A stretch of 64,000 bases of DNA from an uncultured Bacteroidales bacterium. Its GTDB lineage: Bacteria; Bacteroidota; Bacteroidia; Bacteroidales; Muribaculaceae. This document shows positions 8,881 to 17,853 of the stretch, piece by piece (positions within the stretch are counted from its first letter, which is position 1; every line of letters starts with the position of its first letter). The translations under genes were made by a program, and so were the position numbers. The stretch lies in assembly GCA_902792895.1 (NCBI GenBank), contig CADBBK010000001.1, positions 62,001-126,000 on the forward strand. The letters run 5' to 3'. The notes beneath the pieces are model-generated. The model did no database searches, was not told the DNA's origin, and saw only the letters and a program-made list of their open reading frames with translations.

Positions 8881-9918
8881 ATGAAAGACCTGGTTGACCA
8901 CTTGCGAGATTGCCACGAATTGACGCCCGAGCAGTATCGTGCGTTGCTCACTATGCGTAATAGGCAGGATGTCGACTACCTGATGCAACAGGCCCGCGAG
9001 GTGTCACAACAGCATTTCGGTAAAGGGATTTATGTGCGAGGGCTTATTGAACTCTCCAACGCATGCCGCAACAACTGCCTGTACTGCGGTATCCGCCGCA
9101 GCAACCGCCATGTGGCACGTTACACGCTCTCGCGTGAACAGGTATTGGCTTGCTGCCAGCAGGGATATGAACTCGGTTTCCGCACCTTTGTGCTGCAGGG
9201 CGGCGAATGGGGCGAGGAACAGTCGCAGTGGATTGCCCAACTGATAGGTGAAATCAGGCAACGGTGGAGTGATTGTGCTATCACCCTGTCGCTGGGAGAA
9301 CACCCGCGCGAGACCTACGCCCTGTGGCGCGAGGCAGGTGCCGACCGCTACCTGTTGCGTCACGAGACACACAATCAGCGTCATTACAGCCTGCTGCACC
9401 CGGCTGAGATGTCCCATGCCCACCGTCTGCAATGCCTCGAATGGCTCAAAGAACTGGGTTATCAAGTGGGCACCGGCATCATGGTCGGTTCCCCGTTCCA
9501 AACCATCGGCAACATCGTTGAAGACATTGAGTTCCTAGTGGATTTCAAGCCCCACATGATCGGTATCGGGCCGTTCATCCCGCAGCACGACACGCCACTG
9601 GGCCGTTTCCCGGCCGGCAGCGTGGACTTGACGGCACGGCTGTATGCTATCCTGCGCCTCGCCCTGCCCCATGCACTGATACCCTCAACCACGGCTATGG
9701 CCACGCTGGCTACCGACGGGCGCTTGCGCGGCATTCTTGCAGGAGCCAATGTGGTGATGCCCAACCTGTCACCGACCGACACCAGAAAGCAGTATGCCTT
9801 GTATGACAACAAAGCCTCGCTCGGGGCCGAGTCGTCCCAAGGGCTGAAGGACTTGGCAGCCGAACTCGCCACAATCGGCTATCACATCAACTGGTCGCGT
9901 GGTGATGCACCCCGCTGA
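8881..9918 (+). CDS. hydE: HydE-type radical SAM enzyme
   Basis: HydE helps build the H-cluster of [FeFe]-hydrogenase. The 345-residue protein has the radical SAM motif CRNNCLYC near residues 62-69, preceded by GIYVRGLIELSN and followed by GIRRSN, all typical of HydE. A GTG three bases upstream (8878) could also start translation. HydF, HydG and the hydrogenase are absent from the window. A related radical SAM enzyme of the HydE/BioB/PylB group is the main alternative. Confidence 0.8.
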   Translation: MKDLVDHLRDCHELTPEQYRALLTMRNRQDVDYLMQQAREVSQQHFGKGIYVRGLIELSNACRNNCLYCGIRRSNRHVARYTLSREQVLACCQQGYELGFRTFVLQGGEWGEEQSQWIAQLIGEIRQRWSDCAITLSLGEHPRETYALWREAGADRYLLRHETHNQRHYSLLHPAEMSHAHRLQCLEWLKELGYQVGTGIMVGSPFQTIGNIVEDIEFLVDFKPHMIGIGPFIPQHDTPLGRFPAGSVDLTARLYAILRLALPHALIPSTTAMATLATDGRLRGILAGANVVMPNLSPTDTRKQYALYDNKASLGAESSQGLKDLAAELATIGYHINWSRGDAPR

Positions 9919-9946
9919 ACTCGCTAAATCTATGGAATGAAAATAA

Positions 9947-9979
9947 AGAAGGGGCACCCCGTAGCGGGATGCCCCTTCT
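9947..9979 (-). terminator. Terminator of the OmpA lipoprotein gene
   Basis: A 15-bp stem (AGAAGGGGCATCCCG on the minus strand, with one G-T pair) and a 3-nt loop are followed by TTTATTTT on the minus strand. It lies 29 nt past the ompA-family stop and may also serve hydE on the other side. Confidence 0.8.
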
Positions 9980-10008
9980 CTGTTCAGGTCAAATGATTGA
10001 CTCGTTTC

Positions 10009-10698
10009 TTACTGGAGCGTGCCGTCCTGGGCAGCCTTGATCATGTCCTCGTTAGCGGTGATGTAGATCTCAACGCGACGGTTCTGAGCACGGCCGGCCT
10101 CGGTGTCATTGCTGGCAACGGGATAGTCATAAGCAAGACCACGGCTGGTGAGACGTCCCTTAGGCACACCTGCATTGGTGAGGTAGTTCATCACCTCGGT
10201 AGCGCGGGCGTTGGAAACCTTCTCATTAGCAGCACGGGTACCTACGTTGTCGGTGTGGCCGTAAATCTGCACATCGGTCTGGGGGTTGTTGAGCAGCGAG
10301 GTGGCAAACTTGTTCAAGGAAGCCTTGGCATCGTTACCCAGCTTGGAGCTGTTGAAGCCGAAGAGGATACCGTTGTCAAAGGTCACCTTGATGCCCTCGA
10401 AGCCGTTCACGTCGGTCACGGTGTCAACCTGTGCGCCAGCGATCTGAGCGAGCTCGCGAGCCTGCTTGTCCATCTTCTTACCGATGAGCGTACCAGCAAC
10501 ACCACCAGCGACAGCACCAATAGCACCGCCGATGGCAGCACCCTTGCCCTTGCCGATGAGCGCACCGATACCTGCACCGATAGCAGCGCCGCCGCCGCCA
10601 CCGATGAGACCACCCTTAGTGGCATTGTTCATTGAACCACAGCCCGATACACCGAGCATCAGTAAGGCACTCAATAATAAGCATAAAGTCTTTTTCAT
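10009..10698 (-). CDS. OmpA-family lipoprotein with glycine zipper
   Basis: The 229-residue protein starts with a lipoprotein signal (MKKTLCLLLSALLMLGVSGC), so it should be anchored by lipid at Cys20. Residues about 28-72 form a glycine-zipper segment of repeated GxxxG spacing that can insert in or lie on membrane. Residues about 105-215 are an OmpA-like peptidoglycan-binding domain with GHTDNVGTRAANEKVSNARA. It probably ties the outer membrane to the cell wall. A free-standing gene with its own -7 box and terminator. Confidence 0.9.
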   Translation of the reverse strand: MKKTLCLLLSALLMLGVSGCGSMNNATKGGLIGGGGGAAIGAGIGALIGKGKGAAIGGAIGAVAGGVAGTLIGKKMDKQARELAQIAGAQVDTVTDVNGFEGIKVTFDNGILFGFNSSKLGNDAKASLNKFATSLLNNPQTDVQIYGHTDNVGTRAANEKVSNARATEVMNYLTNAGVPKGRLTSRGLAYDYPVASNDTEAGRAQNRRVEIYITANEDMIKAAQDGTLQ

Positions 10699-10747
10699 TT
10701 TTTCAGTAGTTTATTAAATGAATAATGCGAATTGTCATTACAAACGG

Positions 10748-10755
10748 CAAATTTA
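10748..10755 (-). promoter_or_regulatory. Putative -7 box of the OmpA lipoprotein gene
   Basis: TAAATTTG on the minus strand, 49 nt upstream of the ATG. No clear -33 element was found. Confidence 0.5.
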
Positions 10756-10897
10756 GTAAACTTTTTTATAAACACCACTTTTTTAGACTAAAAAATCGGT
10801 TTCACGTTTAAAATGGCCACCAAATTGCTGTTTTCAGCATTTGTCTATATGAAACTCATCAAGAACTCCCCGACTGGCAACCTATCTAAACAACAAC

Positions 10898-10936
10898 CAA
10901 CAACCATAGGCACATACAGTGCCGTTGTGGTTGTTG
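10898..10936 (-). terminator. Probable terminator of fbp
   Basis: CAACAACCA pairs with TGGTTGTTG, and inside it GGCAC pairs with GTGCC, with a small unpaired bulge between the two stems. On the minus strand the hairpin is followed by a T-rich stretch (GTTGTTTAG). It lies 34 nt past the fbp stop. Confidence 0.55.
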
Positions 10937-10969
10937 ATTGTCGTTACTGTTACATCAGTTCAACAAGTG

Positions 10970-12979
10970 TCAACGCTTGTTGGTGATGGGGCGCAGGTTA
11001 CGTTCCTTCAAGTCACCGGAGCGATAGGCATCAAGCAGTTCCTTGAGGTCCTCGATCTGGGACTTGAGCTCGGTGCCGATGTCGGTATCGTTCACAAGGA
11101 TTCGTTGATGGGTGTGCTCGACAATGCTGCGCGTGGACTTAATGTCCTGGCCGAGTCTCACGGCTTCGTCAATCGATGAGAACGGCTCATGCTGTACGAG
11201 TTCAAATCCTTGGGAGTGATAAACCAGCGTATAGCCGGCGATACCGGTCTCGGGCTGATAGGCCTTGGAGAAGCCACCATCAATCACCATGAGTTTACCA
11301 CCGGCCTTGATGGGATTCTCACCCTTGATGGTCTTGACAGGCACATGACCGTTAATGATGTGGCGGTGCTTACCGACAACACCAAACTCATCCAGGATTG
11401 CGTCAACCACCTCGGGGTTGTCACGCATCGTGTAATAAGCGCCCTTTACCTCCTTGTGGGTTTCCTTATCGGCAATGAAGTAGCGTTCAAAGGTAGCCAT
11501 CTTGCTCTTGTCAAATGCGGGTGAATCGGGACCGCACCACAGGTACCACAAGTAGTCAAGCGCAAAGGCACGTTCCTCGGGATCCTCGCATCCGAAGTAA
11601 GCCGAGCGGATAAGGGTGCCAGCGCGCTTCAGCAAGGCCTTGCCATGGAACTTCTCGCCACGGATAGCCACATCCTTCAGCGTACCGTCCTCGTTCAGGG
11701 GGATGGAGGCATGATAGAGCAGGTTGCCGTTGGTAATCGTGTACAGACAGCCGTTGCGGAAGAGGCACTTCATGTGCTTGCGCAGTTTCTCGCTCTCTGT
11801 GAACGACTGGTGGAGCTTCGTTACGATTGACTCTTCCTCGGGAGTCAGTTTGAAAGGATGTTTGGGATCTACCGTCGGGAAATTGGTGTCGAGCAATTCA
11901 TATTCTTTGCCCTTGATCTTGATTACACCCTTCTTAAGGTCCATCTTGTCCAGCAAGAGACGGTCCTTCATGTCAAAGTCTGGACGACGCTTGATGGCAG
12001 CTGCCTCGAGTTTGAACTGGATGATGCTGATGGCCTTGTGCATCTGGGCCACGAGCTGTGCTGTGCGGGCACGCTCGGGATCCTTGGCACTGCCGTCCTT
12101 GGGCAGGAAGCGCTCACAGGGGTCGTTGGCATAGGTGTCCATTGCAAAAGTGGCCAGCGGCAGCAGGTTGATGCCATAGCCGTCTTCGAGCACGCCGTGG
12201 TTGCCATAGCGCAGGGCGATGCGCAGCACGTTGGCAATGCTGCAATCATTACCGGCTGCTGCACCCATCCACAGGATGTCATGGTTTCCCCACTGAATGT
12301 CAAAGTTGTGGTAATTGCACAGGATATCCATGATTTTATCAGGACTAGGACCACGATCATAGACGTCGCCCAAGAGGTGCAGCATATCGATGGTCAACTG
12401 CTGAATCAAGTTGCACATGGCGATGATGAATTCATCGACACGATTAGTCGAGATGATGGTCTTGATAATCACATCGACATAGGCCTGCTTATTCGGGTCG
12501 CTGCTGTGCTCGTGCAAAAGCTCCTGAATGATATAGGAGAAGTCCTCGGGCAGAGCCTTGTGAACCTTGGAACGGCTGTATTTAGACGAAACGTGGCGGC
12601 AGACTCTCACCAATCGGTTGATGGTAATAAAGTACCAGTCATCCAAATCTTCCTTGTCGGTAATCTCATCTTTCACCAATTCCAATTTCTCGGCAGGATA
12701 ATAAATGAGGGTACACAGGTCCTTCTGCTCACGGGCGCTGAGAGAGTCATTGAAGATTGTGTTCACCTTACGTTTAATCCTACCGCTGGCATTGCGGAGC
12801 ACGTGCTGGAAAGCGAGGTACTCGCCATGCAGGTCGGCCAGGAAGTGCTCGGTGCCTTTGGGCAGGTTCAAGATGGCCTCGAGATTGATAATCTCGGTAC
12901 TGGCTGTTGCCACATTAGGGAAACTGCGTGAAAGCAATTTCAAGAAATAGAGGTCGCGTTTTCTTTCTTCGGGTTTCAT
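10970..12979 (-). CDS. fbp: Fructose-1,6-bisphosphatase, class III
   Basis: It removes the 1-phosphate from fructose 1,6-bisphosphate in gluconeogenesis. The 669-residue length and the calcineurin-like metal motifs (GDVYDRG and GNHD, with a later GHVP) mark the class III enzyme found in Firmicutes and Bacteroidales. It is unrelated in sequence to the E. coli Fbp. The gene is monocistronic, flanked by a 163-bp upstream gap and a hairpin downstream. Confidence 0.95.
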   Translation of the reverse strand: MKPEERKRDLYFLKLLSRSFPNVATASTEIINLEAILNLPKGTEHFLADLHGEYLAFQHVLRNASGRIKRKVNTIFNDSLSAREQKDLCTLIYYPAEKLELVKDEITDKEDLDDWYFITINRLVRVCRHVSSKYSRSKVHKALPEDFSYIIQELLHEHSSDPNKQAYVDVIIKTIISTNRVDEFIIAMCNLIQQLTIDMLHLLGDVYDRGPSPDKIMDILCNYHNFDIQWGNHDILWMGAAAGNDCSIANVLRIALRYGNHGVLEDGYGINLLPLATFAMDTYANDPCERFLPKDGSAKDPERARTAQLVAQMHKAISIIQFKLEAAAIKRRPDFDMKDRLLLDKMDLKKGVIKIKGKEYELLDTNFPTVDPKHPFKLTPEEESIVTKLHQSFTESEKLRKHMKCLFRNGCLYTITNGNLLYHASIPLNEDGTLKDVAIRGEKFHGKALLKRAGTLIRSAYFGCEDPEERAFALDYLWYLWCGPDSPAFDKSKMATFERYFIADKETHKEVKGAYYTMRDNPEVVDAILDEFGVVGKHRHIINGHVPVKTIKGENPIKAGGKLMVIDGGFSKAYQPETGIAGYTLVYHSQGFELVQHEPFSSIDEAVRLGQDIKSTRSIVEHTHQRILVNDTDIGTELKSQIEDLKELLDAYRSGDLKERNLRPITNKR

Positions 12980-13142
12980 AGTTATTGCTATAGCTTTTAA
13001 GTTTAAGGTATTATGATATCATTATCGTTGACTCCCATGAATTACCGGCCTAGAGAACAGGCGGTTACACCTGTTTTCATCACTCAATAACTGATAGAAG
13101 TCACTCATATTACTACTATATAACGCAAATTGTTAATAAATA

Positions 13143-14465
13143 TTATTTAAGCAGGGAGATTCTCACTTTTTTGCCCTTGATTTTGGCCGCCTGGAGGCGT
13201 TTAAGCACTTCCTGGGCCAACTTCCTCGGCACGGCAGCGAGGGCATAGTGGTCACGCACATCGATGTGACCGACGCCACCGGCTTCTACACCGCCAACGG
13301 CAACGATGAAGCCCAGAATGTCGCCACGCGAGAGTTTCTCCTTCTTACCCGCCTGGAAATAAAGAGTCGCCATCGGTGCCCGCGGCATCGCAGCGGCAGG
13401 GTTCAGCGGCATTTCCTCATCGATTACCACCCAGTCAGGCAGCGGCTCGGCGGGAGCGGTGATGACGTAGGCATTGCCCCGTGCATCGACACGGGCAGTG
13501 CGGCCATTGCGGTGAATGTAGGCCTGCTCGCTCACGGGCAGGTGATAGTGGATGATGTGCTCAACCGTGTCGATGTCCAGGCCACGGGCGGCGAGGTCGG
13601 TGGCGACAAGGACGGTGACACTGCCATTGTTGAGCATCGCCACGGCACGCTCACGGTCCTGCTGCTCTTGCGCCCCATGATAAATGCCTGCGTCAATGCG
13701 ATTTTTGGTCAAATACTGATGGATGCGCTCCACGCTCTCACGGTAGTTGGCAAACACGATGGTCTTGCCGCCATCAAGGCTCAGCAAGAGCCGGAGCAGG
13801 GTATCGAGCTTGTCCTTGCTGTCGGCCACCACTTGCCGTACAGCGATGCGCTCGGCCGGCTGGTCATCGACATCAAGTACATTGAGGGTGACGGGATTGT
13901 GCAGACGCACATAGTCGGGCACAGGGTACAATACAGTGGCCGAGGCGAGGATGCGGCGGTTGAGACGCGGCATCTTCTTCAACAACTGGCGCATTTCGTC
14001 CTCAAAACCCAGTTCCAGTGACTTGTCCATCTCATCGAGCACAAGCAGGCGTGCACCGCTCAGGTCGATGTGCCCCCGCCGCTGGTGGTCCAGCAGACGT
14101 CCAGGCGTGGCCACGATGACATCAGGAGTGACAGCGAGGGAAGCCCTCTCGTCAGCGACGGCATGACCACCATAACAGGGCGTTACCTTATAGCCCGTAG
14201 CGAGGGTTCGCAGGACCTCGGCGGTCTGCATCACCAATTCGCGCGAGGGAGCCAATATCACGGCCTGCAGCTGCTGCATGGGCGGCTTGAGGGCCTGCAG
14301 GATACACAGGGCAAAAGCCAGCGTCTTGCCCGTGCCTGTAGGTGAATAGAGAATGAGGTCTCCCCCACCCGCTTTCCATGCATCGAGAGCCTGGCGTTGC
14401 ATGTCGTTGAGGGCTTCGATGCCCATGCGCTCTTTCACAAGCGGCAAAATATCTTTCTCTTTCAT
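13143..14465 (-). CDS. DEAD-box RNA helicase with DbpA-type RNA-binding tail
   Basis: An ATP-dependent RNA helicase of 440 residues. Visible motifs are SPTGTGKT (41-48), PSRELV, TPGRLL, DEMD in place of DEAD, SAT, and the C-terminal helicase motifs ATDLAARGLD and HRNGRTAR. The last 70 residues resemble the DbpA RNA-binding domain, which targets 23S rRNA in ribosome assembly. The helicase core is shorter than in most relatives. A GTG immediately upstream (14468) could also be the start. Confidence 0.85.
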   Translation of the reverse strand: MKEKDILPLVKERMGIEALNDMQRQALDAWKAGGGDLILYSPTGTGKTLAFALCILQALKPPMQQLQAVILAPSRELVMQTAEVLRTLATGYKVTPCYGGHAVADERASLAVTPDVIVATPGRLLDHQRRGHIDLSGARLLVLDEMDKSLELGFEDEMRQLLKKMPRLNRRILASATVLYPVPDYVRLHNPVTLNVLDVDDQPAERIAVRQVVADSKDKLDTLLRLLLSLDGGKTIVFANYRESVERIHQYLTKNRIDAGIYHGAQEQQDRERAVAMLNNGSVTVLVATDLAARGLDIDTVEHIIHYHLPVSEQAYIHRNGRTARVDARGNAYVITAPAEPLPDWVVIDEEMPLNPAAAMPRAPMATLYFQAGKKEKLSRGDILGFIVAVGGVEAGGVGHIDVRDHYALAAVPRKLAQEVLKRLQAAKIKGKKVRISLLK

Positions 14466-14538
14466 CACGAGATAACCAATGATGCCACAAAATTAGTTAA
14501 TAAAGTCGGGTCGAGGAATCAAACCAATGACTTTTTAG

Positions 14539-14546
14539 TATTTTTG
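14539..14546 (+). promoter_or_regulatory. Putative -7 box of the metallophosphoesterase gene
   Basis: TATTTTTG ends 22 nt before the ATG at 14569. It matches TAnnTTTG; no -33 partner was identified. Confidence 0.5.
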
Positions 14547-14568
14547 TCCCCAAAATTTATCTACAGAT

Positions 14569-15657
14569 ATGGCAAAATTCTTTATTGTGGCATTCAGCGT
14601 GATGCTGCTCATGCAAGGTTATGTGGCATGGCACGTGTGGCGCGTGTTGCCATTCTCCACTCCCATCAAGGTTGTCATCATGGTGCTCATGCTGCTGGCA
14701 CTCGCCTGCATGGTGATGCAGTTCAAGAGCGACAGCCTGCCATTGGGCATGGCCACAGCGATGTATGAAATCGGCAACTCATGGCTCATCATCATGTTTT
14801 ACCTGTTGATGGCCTTCCTCGTGCTCGACATCGGGCGCGCCGTGCATCTGGTGCCCGCCTCATGGCTTCATGCCAATGCCATAACGTCGATAGCGCTGAC
14901 CGGCGTGATGCTCGTCACCTTCATCGGCGGCAACATCCACTACCACAACAAGCAACGCCAAGAGATCACGCTCACCACCGACAAGCACCTGGAACGTCCC
15001 CTGAAGATTGTCATGCTCAGTGACATGCATGCCGGGTTCCACAACCGCCGTGCCGAAGTAGGACGCTGGGTGGACATGATCAATCGAGAACAGGCCGACC
15101 TCATCCTCATCGCCGGCGACATGATTGACGGCAATGTGCGTCCCCTGCTGGCCGAGGGCACCGCCGAGGAACTGAAACGCCTGAACGCCCCCACCTTTGC
15201 CTGCCTGGGCAATCATGAATACATCACCGGTATCAACAAGTCGCTGAGCCTGCTCGAGAAAACGGGAATCCACATCCTGCGCGACGCAGCCATCGACGTT
15301 GACGGTGTGGCCATCGTGGGCCGCGATGACCGCAGCAACTTCACCCGCAAGAGCGTAAAGCAACTGCTGCAGGGCGTTGCCAGTGACAATTACATCATCC
15401 TGCTTGACCACCAGCCCTATCACCTGGAAGAAGCCGAGCAAAACGGAGTGGACCTGCAGTTGAGCGGGCACACTCACCGCGGCCAAGTATGGCCCCTGAA
15501 TTGGGTTACCAAGAAAATGTATGAATGTGACTATGGCCAGTGCCGCCGTGGTACAACCGACTATTACGTCAGTTCGGGCATGGGCATCTGGGGCGGCAAG
15601 TTCCGCATCGGCACCGACTCGGAATATGTTGTGATTACCGTTAAGAACCGAGAATGA
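14569..15657 (+). CDS. Membrane-anchored metallophosphoesterase
   Basis: The first 125 residues hold about four hydrophobic segments. The rest is a calcineurin-like phosphoesterase with the motif set LSDMHAGFHN, GDMID, LGNHEY and SGHTHRGQVWP, which bind two metal ions. The overall plan matches YkuE-like proteins, some of which act on lipid-linked phosphates. The substrate cannot be read from sequence. It converges on an AraC-type regulator gene with only 27 nt between stops. Confidence 0.85.
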   Translation: MAKFFIVAFSVMLLMQGYVAWHVWRVLPFSTPIKVVIMVLMLLALACMVMQFKSDSLPLGMATAMYEIGNSWLIIMFYLLMAFLVLDIGRAVHLVPASWLHANAITSIALTGVMLVTFIGGNIHYHNKQRQEITLTTDKHLERPLKIVMLSDMHAGFHNRRAEVGRWVDMINREQADLILIAGDMIDGNVRPLLAEGTAEELKRLNAPTFACLGNHEYITGINKSLSLLEKTGIHILRDAAIDVDGVAIVGRDDRSNFTRKSVKQLLQGVASDNYIILLDHQPYHLEEAEQNGVDLQLSGHTHRGQVWPLNWVTKKMYECDYGQCRRGTTDYYVSSGMGIWGGKFRIGTDSEYVVITVKNRE

Positions 15658-15684
15658 AGGAAAGCCCCTGCTCTCGCGACGAGG

Positions 15685-16581
15685 TCACTTCCACTTCTTG
15701 GGCGATACGCCCACTGCTTCCTTGAAGTATTTGCCGAAAAATGACTGATTAGGAAAATGAAGGTCGTCAGCAACCTGCTGAACGGTGTAACGGCCGCTGC
15801 GCAACATCGCCTTGGCATCAAGGATGACGTAATCCTTAATCCACTGCGAGGGATGCCGGCCTGTCTGCTCAAACACAACATGTGACATATATTTGAGCGA
15901 GAGGCCCAAACTTTCGGCATAAAAACCGAGGTCGCGCCGCTCGCGGTAGTTCTCATTGACACACTGCAGAAACTGCGCAACAATCTCATCCTTGCGCGAT
16001 GACTTGGAAACCAACTCACGCTGGTTGCTGGAACCGTTCTCGATAATGCATGTCATCAAATAAATGCAGTGATAGGCGGTATCCTCTTTCCTGTTGGCAA
16101 ACAAAGGGTCGGTCAGTATCGTGCGCAATATCTTATAGGCAGAGAGGAGCATCTCGACCTGCTGGGGCAAGAGTGATACATGTACCACCTGCAGCGCGTA
16201 GAGACGATGAACACTGCGTTGCTGAGGGGTGGACATGACAGACATATCGTAATGAGAAAAAGACAACACGATAACTTTCGTACCGTCATCAATTCTCACT
16301 TTATCGACGATTGTCCCTGATGCGACAACCACACATGAGCCGGCCGTCACCTCATATTCACGGAAATTGACGTTGAAGCAGACTCTTCCTTTCAAGACCA
16401 ACACGATAACATTGCTTACACATTTCTTAGGAAATTTTTCCTGAGGAACCAATGTCATCACGTTGTCGGCTGAAGAATCTTCCAAATTGTCGAATGCGAC
16501 CAACTTGCTCCCCACGAAGACTGCCGTGTCATTGACACGAAACATCGAGAGGTCTAACGATTGTAAGATGTGATCTTCCAT
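15685..16581 (-). CDS. AraC-family transcriptional regulator
   Basis: The 298-residue protein has an N-terminal cupin-like sensing part (about 10-160) and a C-terminal double helix-turn-helix (about 195-297) ending FGKYFKEAVGVSPKKWK, the classic AraC signature. The ligand is unknown. The frame stays open for 45 codons upstream, but that stretch is AT-rich and unlike coding sequence, so the ATG in MEDHILQSLD is taken as the start. It may control its neighbours or a remote locus. Confidence 0.88.
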   Translation of the reverse strand: MEDHILQSLDLSMFRVNDTAVFVGSKLVAFDNLEDSSADNVMTLVPQEKFPKKCVSNVIVLVLKGRVCFNVNFREYEVTAGSCVVVASGTIVDKVRIDDGTKVIVLSFSHYDMSVMSTPQQRSVHRLYALQVVHVSLLPQQVEMLLSAYKILRTILTDPLFANRKEDTAYHCIYLMTCIIENGSSNQRELVSKSSRKDEIVAQFLQCVNENYRERRDLGFYAESLGLSLKYMSHVVFEQTGRHPSQWIKDYVILDAKAMLRSGRYTVQQVADDLHFPNQSFFGKYFKEAVGVSPKKWK

Positions 16582-16754
16582 GATTGAATCATCTTTTTTA
16601 GACCACAAATATAAGTTATTTTGAACAAAAAAATCAACTATTTTTATAACTTTTTTCAAAATAAATGGATTTTTTGGACAAAAATATCCATATCGCGTTT
16701 CAATTGACCTTAACAAATATGCCTAAGAGATGGTGCGCTGTCAGAATAAATTAC

Positions 16755-16762
16755 TACTTTTG
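16755..16762 (+). promoter_or_regulatory. Putative -7 box of the DUF486 gene
   Basis: TACTTTTG ends 24 nt before the ATG at 16787. No -33 element was seen at 19-21 nt. Confidence 0.5.
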
Positions 16763-16786
16763 CGGCACTAAAAAGAAAAAATACCC

Positions 16787-17170
16787 ATGCACCATCTGCA
16801 ACAATTCTACACCATCGGACTGCTTATTGTGTCCAACGTTTTCATGACATTTGCCTGGTACGGGCACCTGAAACTGCAACAAATCAAAGTGTTCAACAGC
16901 GACACGCCGTTGTATATGATCATCCTGTTGTCATGGCTGCTGGCATTGCCCGAGTATACCTGCCAGGTGCCCGCCAACCGCATTGGCTTTGACGGCAACG
17001 GCGGCCCGTTCAACATCATGCAGCTGAAAGTGATTCAGGAAGTCGTTTCACTGGCTGTGTTCTCTATTTTTGTCACAGTATCGTTCCACGGTGAATCATT
17101 GCGGTGGAACCACCTGGCAGCGTTCATTTGCCTGGTAATGGCCGTGTTCTTTGTCTTCCACAAGTGGTAA
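16787..17170 (+). CDS. DUF486 family membrane protein
   Basis: A 127-residue protein with four hydrophobic segments and the conserved loop LPEYTCQVPANRIGF typical of DUF486. The family is small, integral to the inner membrane and related in shape to half-size drug/metabolite transporters. No substrate is known. It faces the DUF2284 gene tail to tail. Confidence 0.85.
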   Translation: MHHLQQFYTIGLLIVSNVFMTFAWYGHLKLQQIKVFNSDTPLYMIILLSWLLALPEYTCQVPANRIGFDGNGGPFNIMQLKVIQEVVSLAVFSIFVTVSFHGESLRWNHLAAFICLVMAVFFVFHKW

Positions 17171-17238
17171 TCACGTGCGTCCACGCCAAGGCGCGGCCGA
17201 AACTATCAAAAAAATGATTGTGGGGTGATTTCCCATGA

Positions 17239-17793
17239 TTAGGGGCACATCAAGGCGGTGACCAGGGTGATGTGCTTGGGCAAGGAGCCGTCGTGGCTCC
17301 ACTCGAGGTCAATGCCCAGCAGGTCATGGGCCATGGCAACGATATCAAAGCCTACCGACTCCAACGAATGACGCAACCGTTCGGGATGACGGCACGGCTT
17401 ACCGTCAGGCCGCGTACACCCCTCGGGACACAACACGCAGCGAAAGGTGAAGCAGCGGCTGCCGGGCACCTCTTGTTCCAACTGATACAGTCGCGGTAAC
17501 AGCGACTCCCACACTTCTCCCATCGCCTGACGGCCCATTGCTGTGGCCTGCTCGGCTGACTTGCAGGCAGCGCGCGTTTCCTCGTCAAACTCGATTGTCG
17601 TCCCCATTAACCTCACGGTGCTGAAGCCATCGGTGCAGGTCGTGGGATCAAAGTCAAACGGCGGGCAGCCCCAGGACTTGCCGTAGCCCGGGCACTGCAG
17701 GCAATACTGCCTGATGCGCTCCACATCACGATAACGGCGGATAAACTCGTCGGCACCGATGGTGGCCTCTGTGTTGGTCAAAGTATAGTTCAT
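17239..17793 (-). CDS. DUF2284 metal-binding protein
   Basis: The 184-residue protein is rich in conserved cysteines: CLQCPGYGKSWGCPP near 33-47 and CVLCPEGCTRPDGKPCRHPE near 118-137, which look like metal or iron-sulfur ligands. The function of the family is unknown. Another in-frame ATG lies at 17811, but it is upstream of the -7 box at 17799-17806, so 17793 is preferred. That places the ATG about 5 nt from the box, and the message may be leaderless. Confidence 0.82.
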   Translation of the reverse strand: MNYTLTNTEATIGADEFIRRYRDVERIRQYCLQCPGYGKSWGCPPFDFDPTTCTDGFSTVRLMGTTIEFDEETRAACKSAEQATAMGRQAMGEVWESLLPRLYQLEQEVPGSRCFTFRCVLCPEGCTRPDGKPCRHPERLRHSLESVGFDIVAMAHDLLGIDLEWSHDGSLPKHITLVTALMCP

Positions 17794-17832
17794 GTTTGCA
17801 AAGGTAAACATTTTTATTTACCTTTGCAAACA
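17793..17832. promoter_or_regulatory. Mirror-symmetric overlapping divergent promoters
   Basis: A perfect 16-bp inverted repeat (arm TGTTTGCAAAGGTAAA) with an 8-nt spacer lies between the DUF2284 and HAD genes. Plus strand: TTTG at 17795-17798, 20 nt, then TACCTTTG at 17819-17826. Minus strand: TTTG at 17830-17827, 20 nt, then TACCTTTG at 17806-17799. Each arm therefore holds the -33 box of one promoter and the -7 box of the other. RNA polymerase could occupy only one orientation at a time. Confidence 0.75.
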
Positions 17833-17853
17833 AATTACATCAATAAATTCATT

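Noticed and set aside
11858-12931. 357-codon open frame on the plus strand
   Set aside because: Antisense of fbp, which matches its family over its full length.
13065-13095. Terminator of the helicase gene (AACAGG/CCTGTT)
   Set aside because: Only a 6-bp stem, with no T-run on the minus strand.
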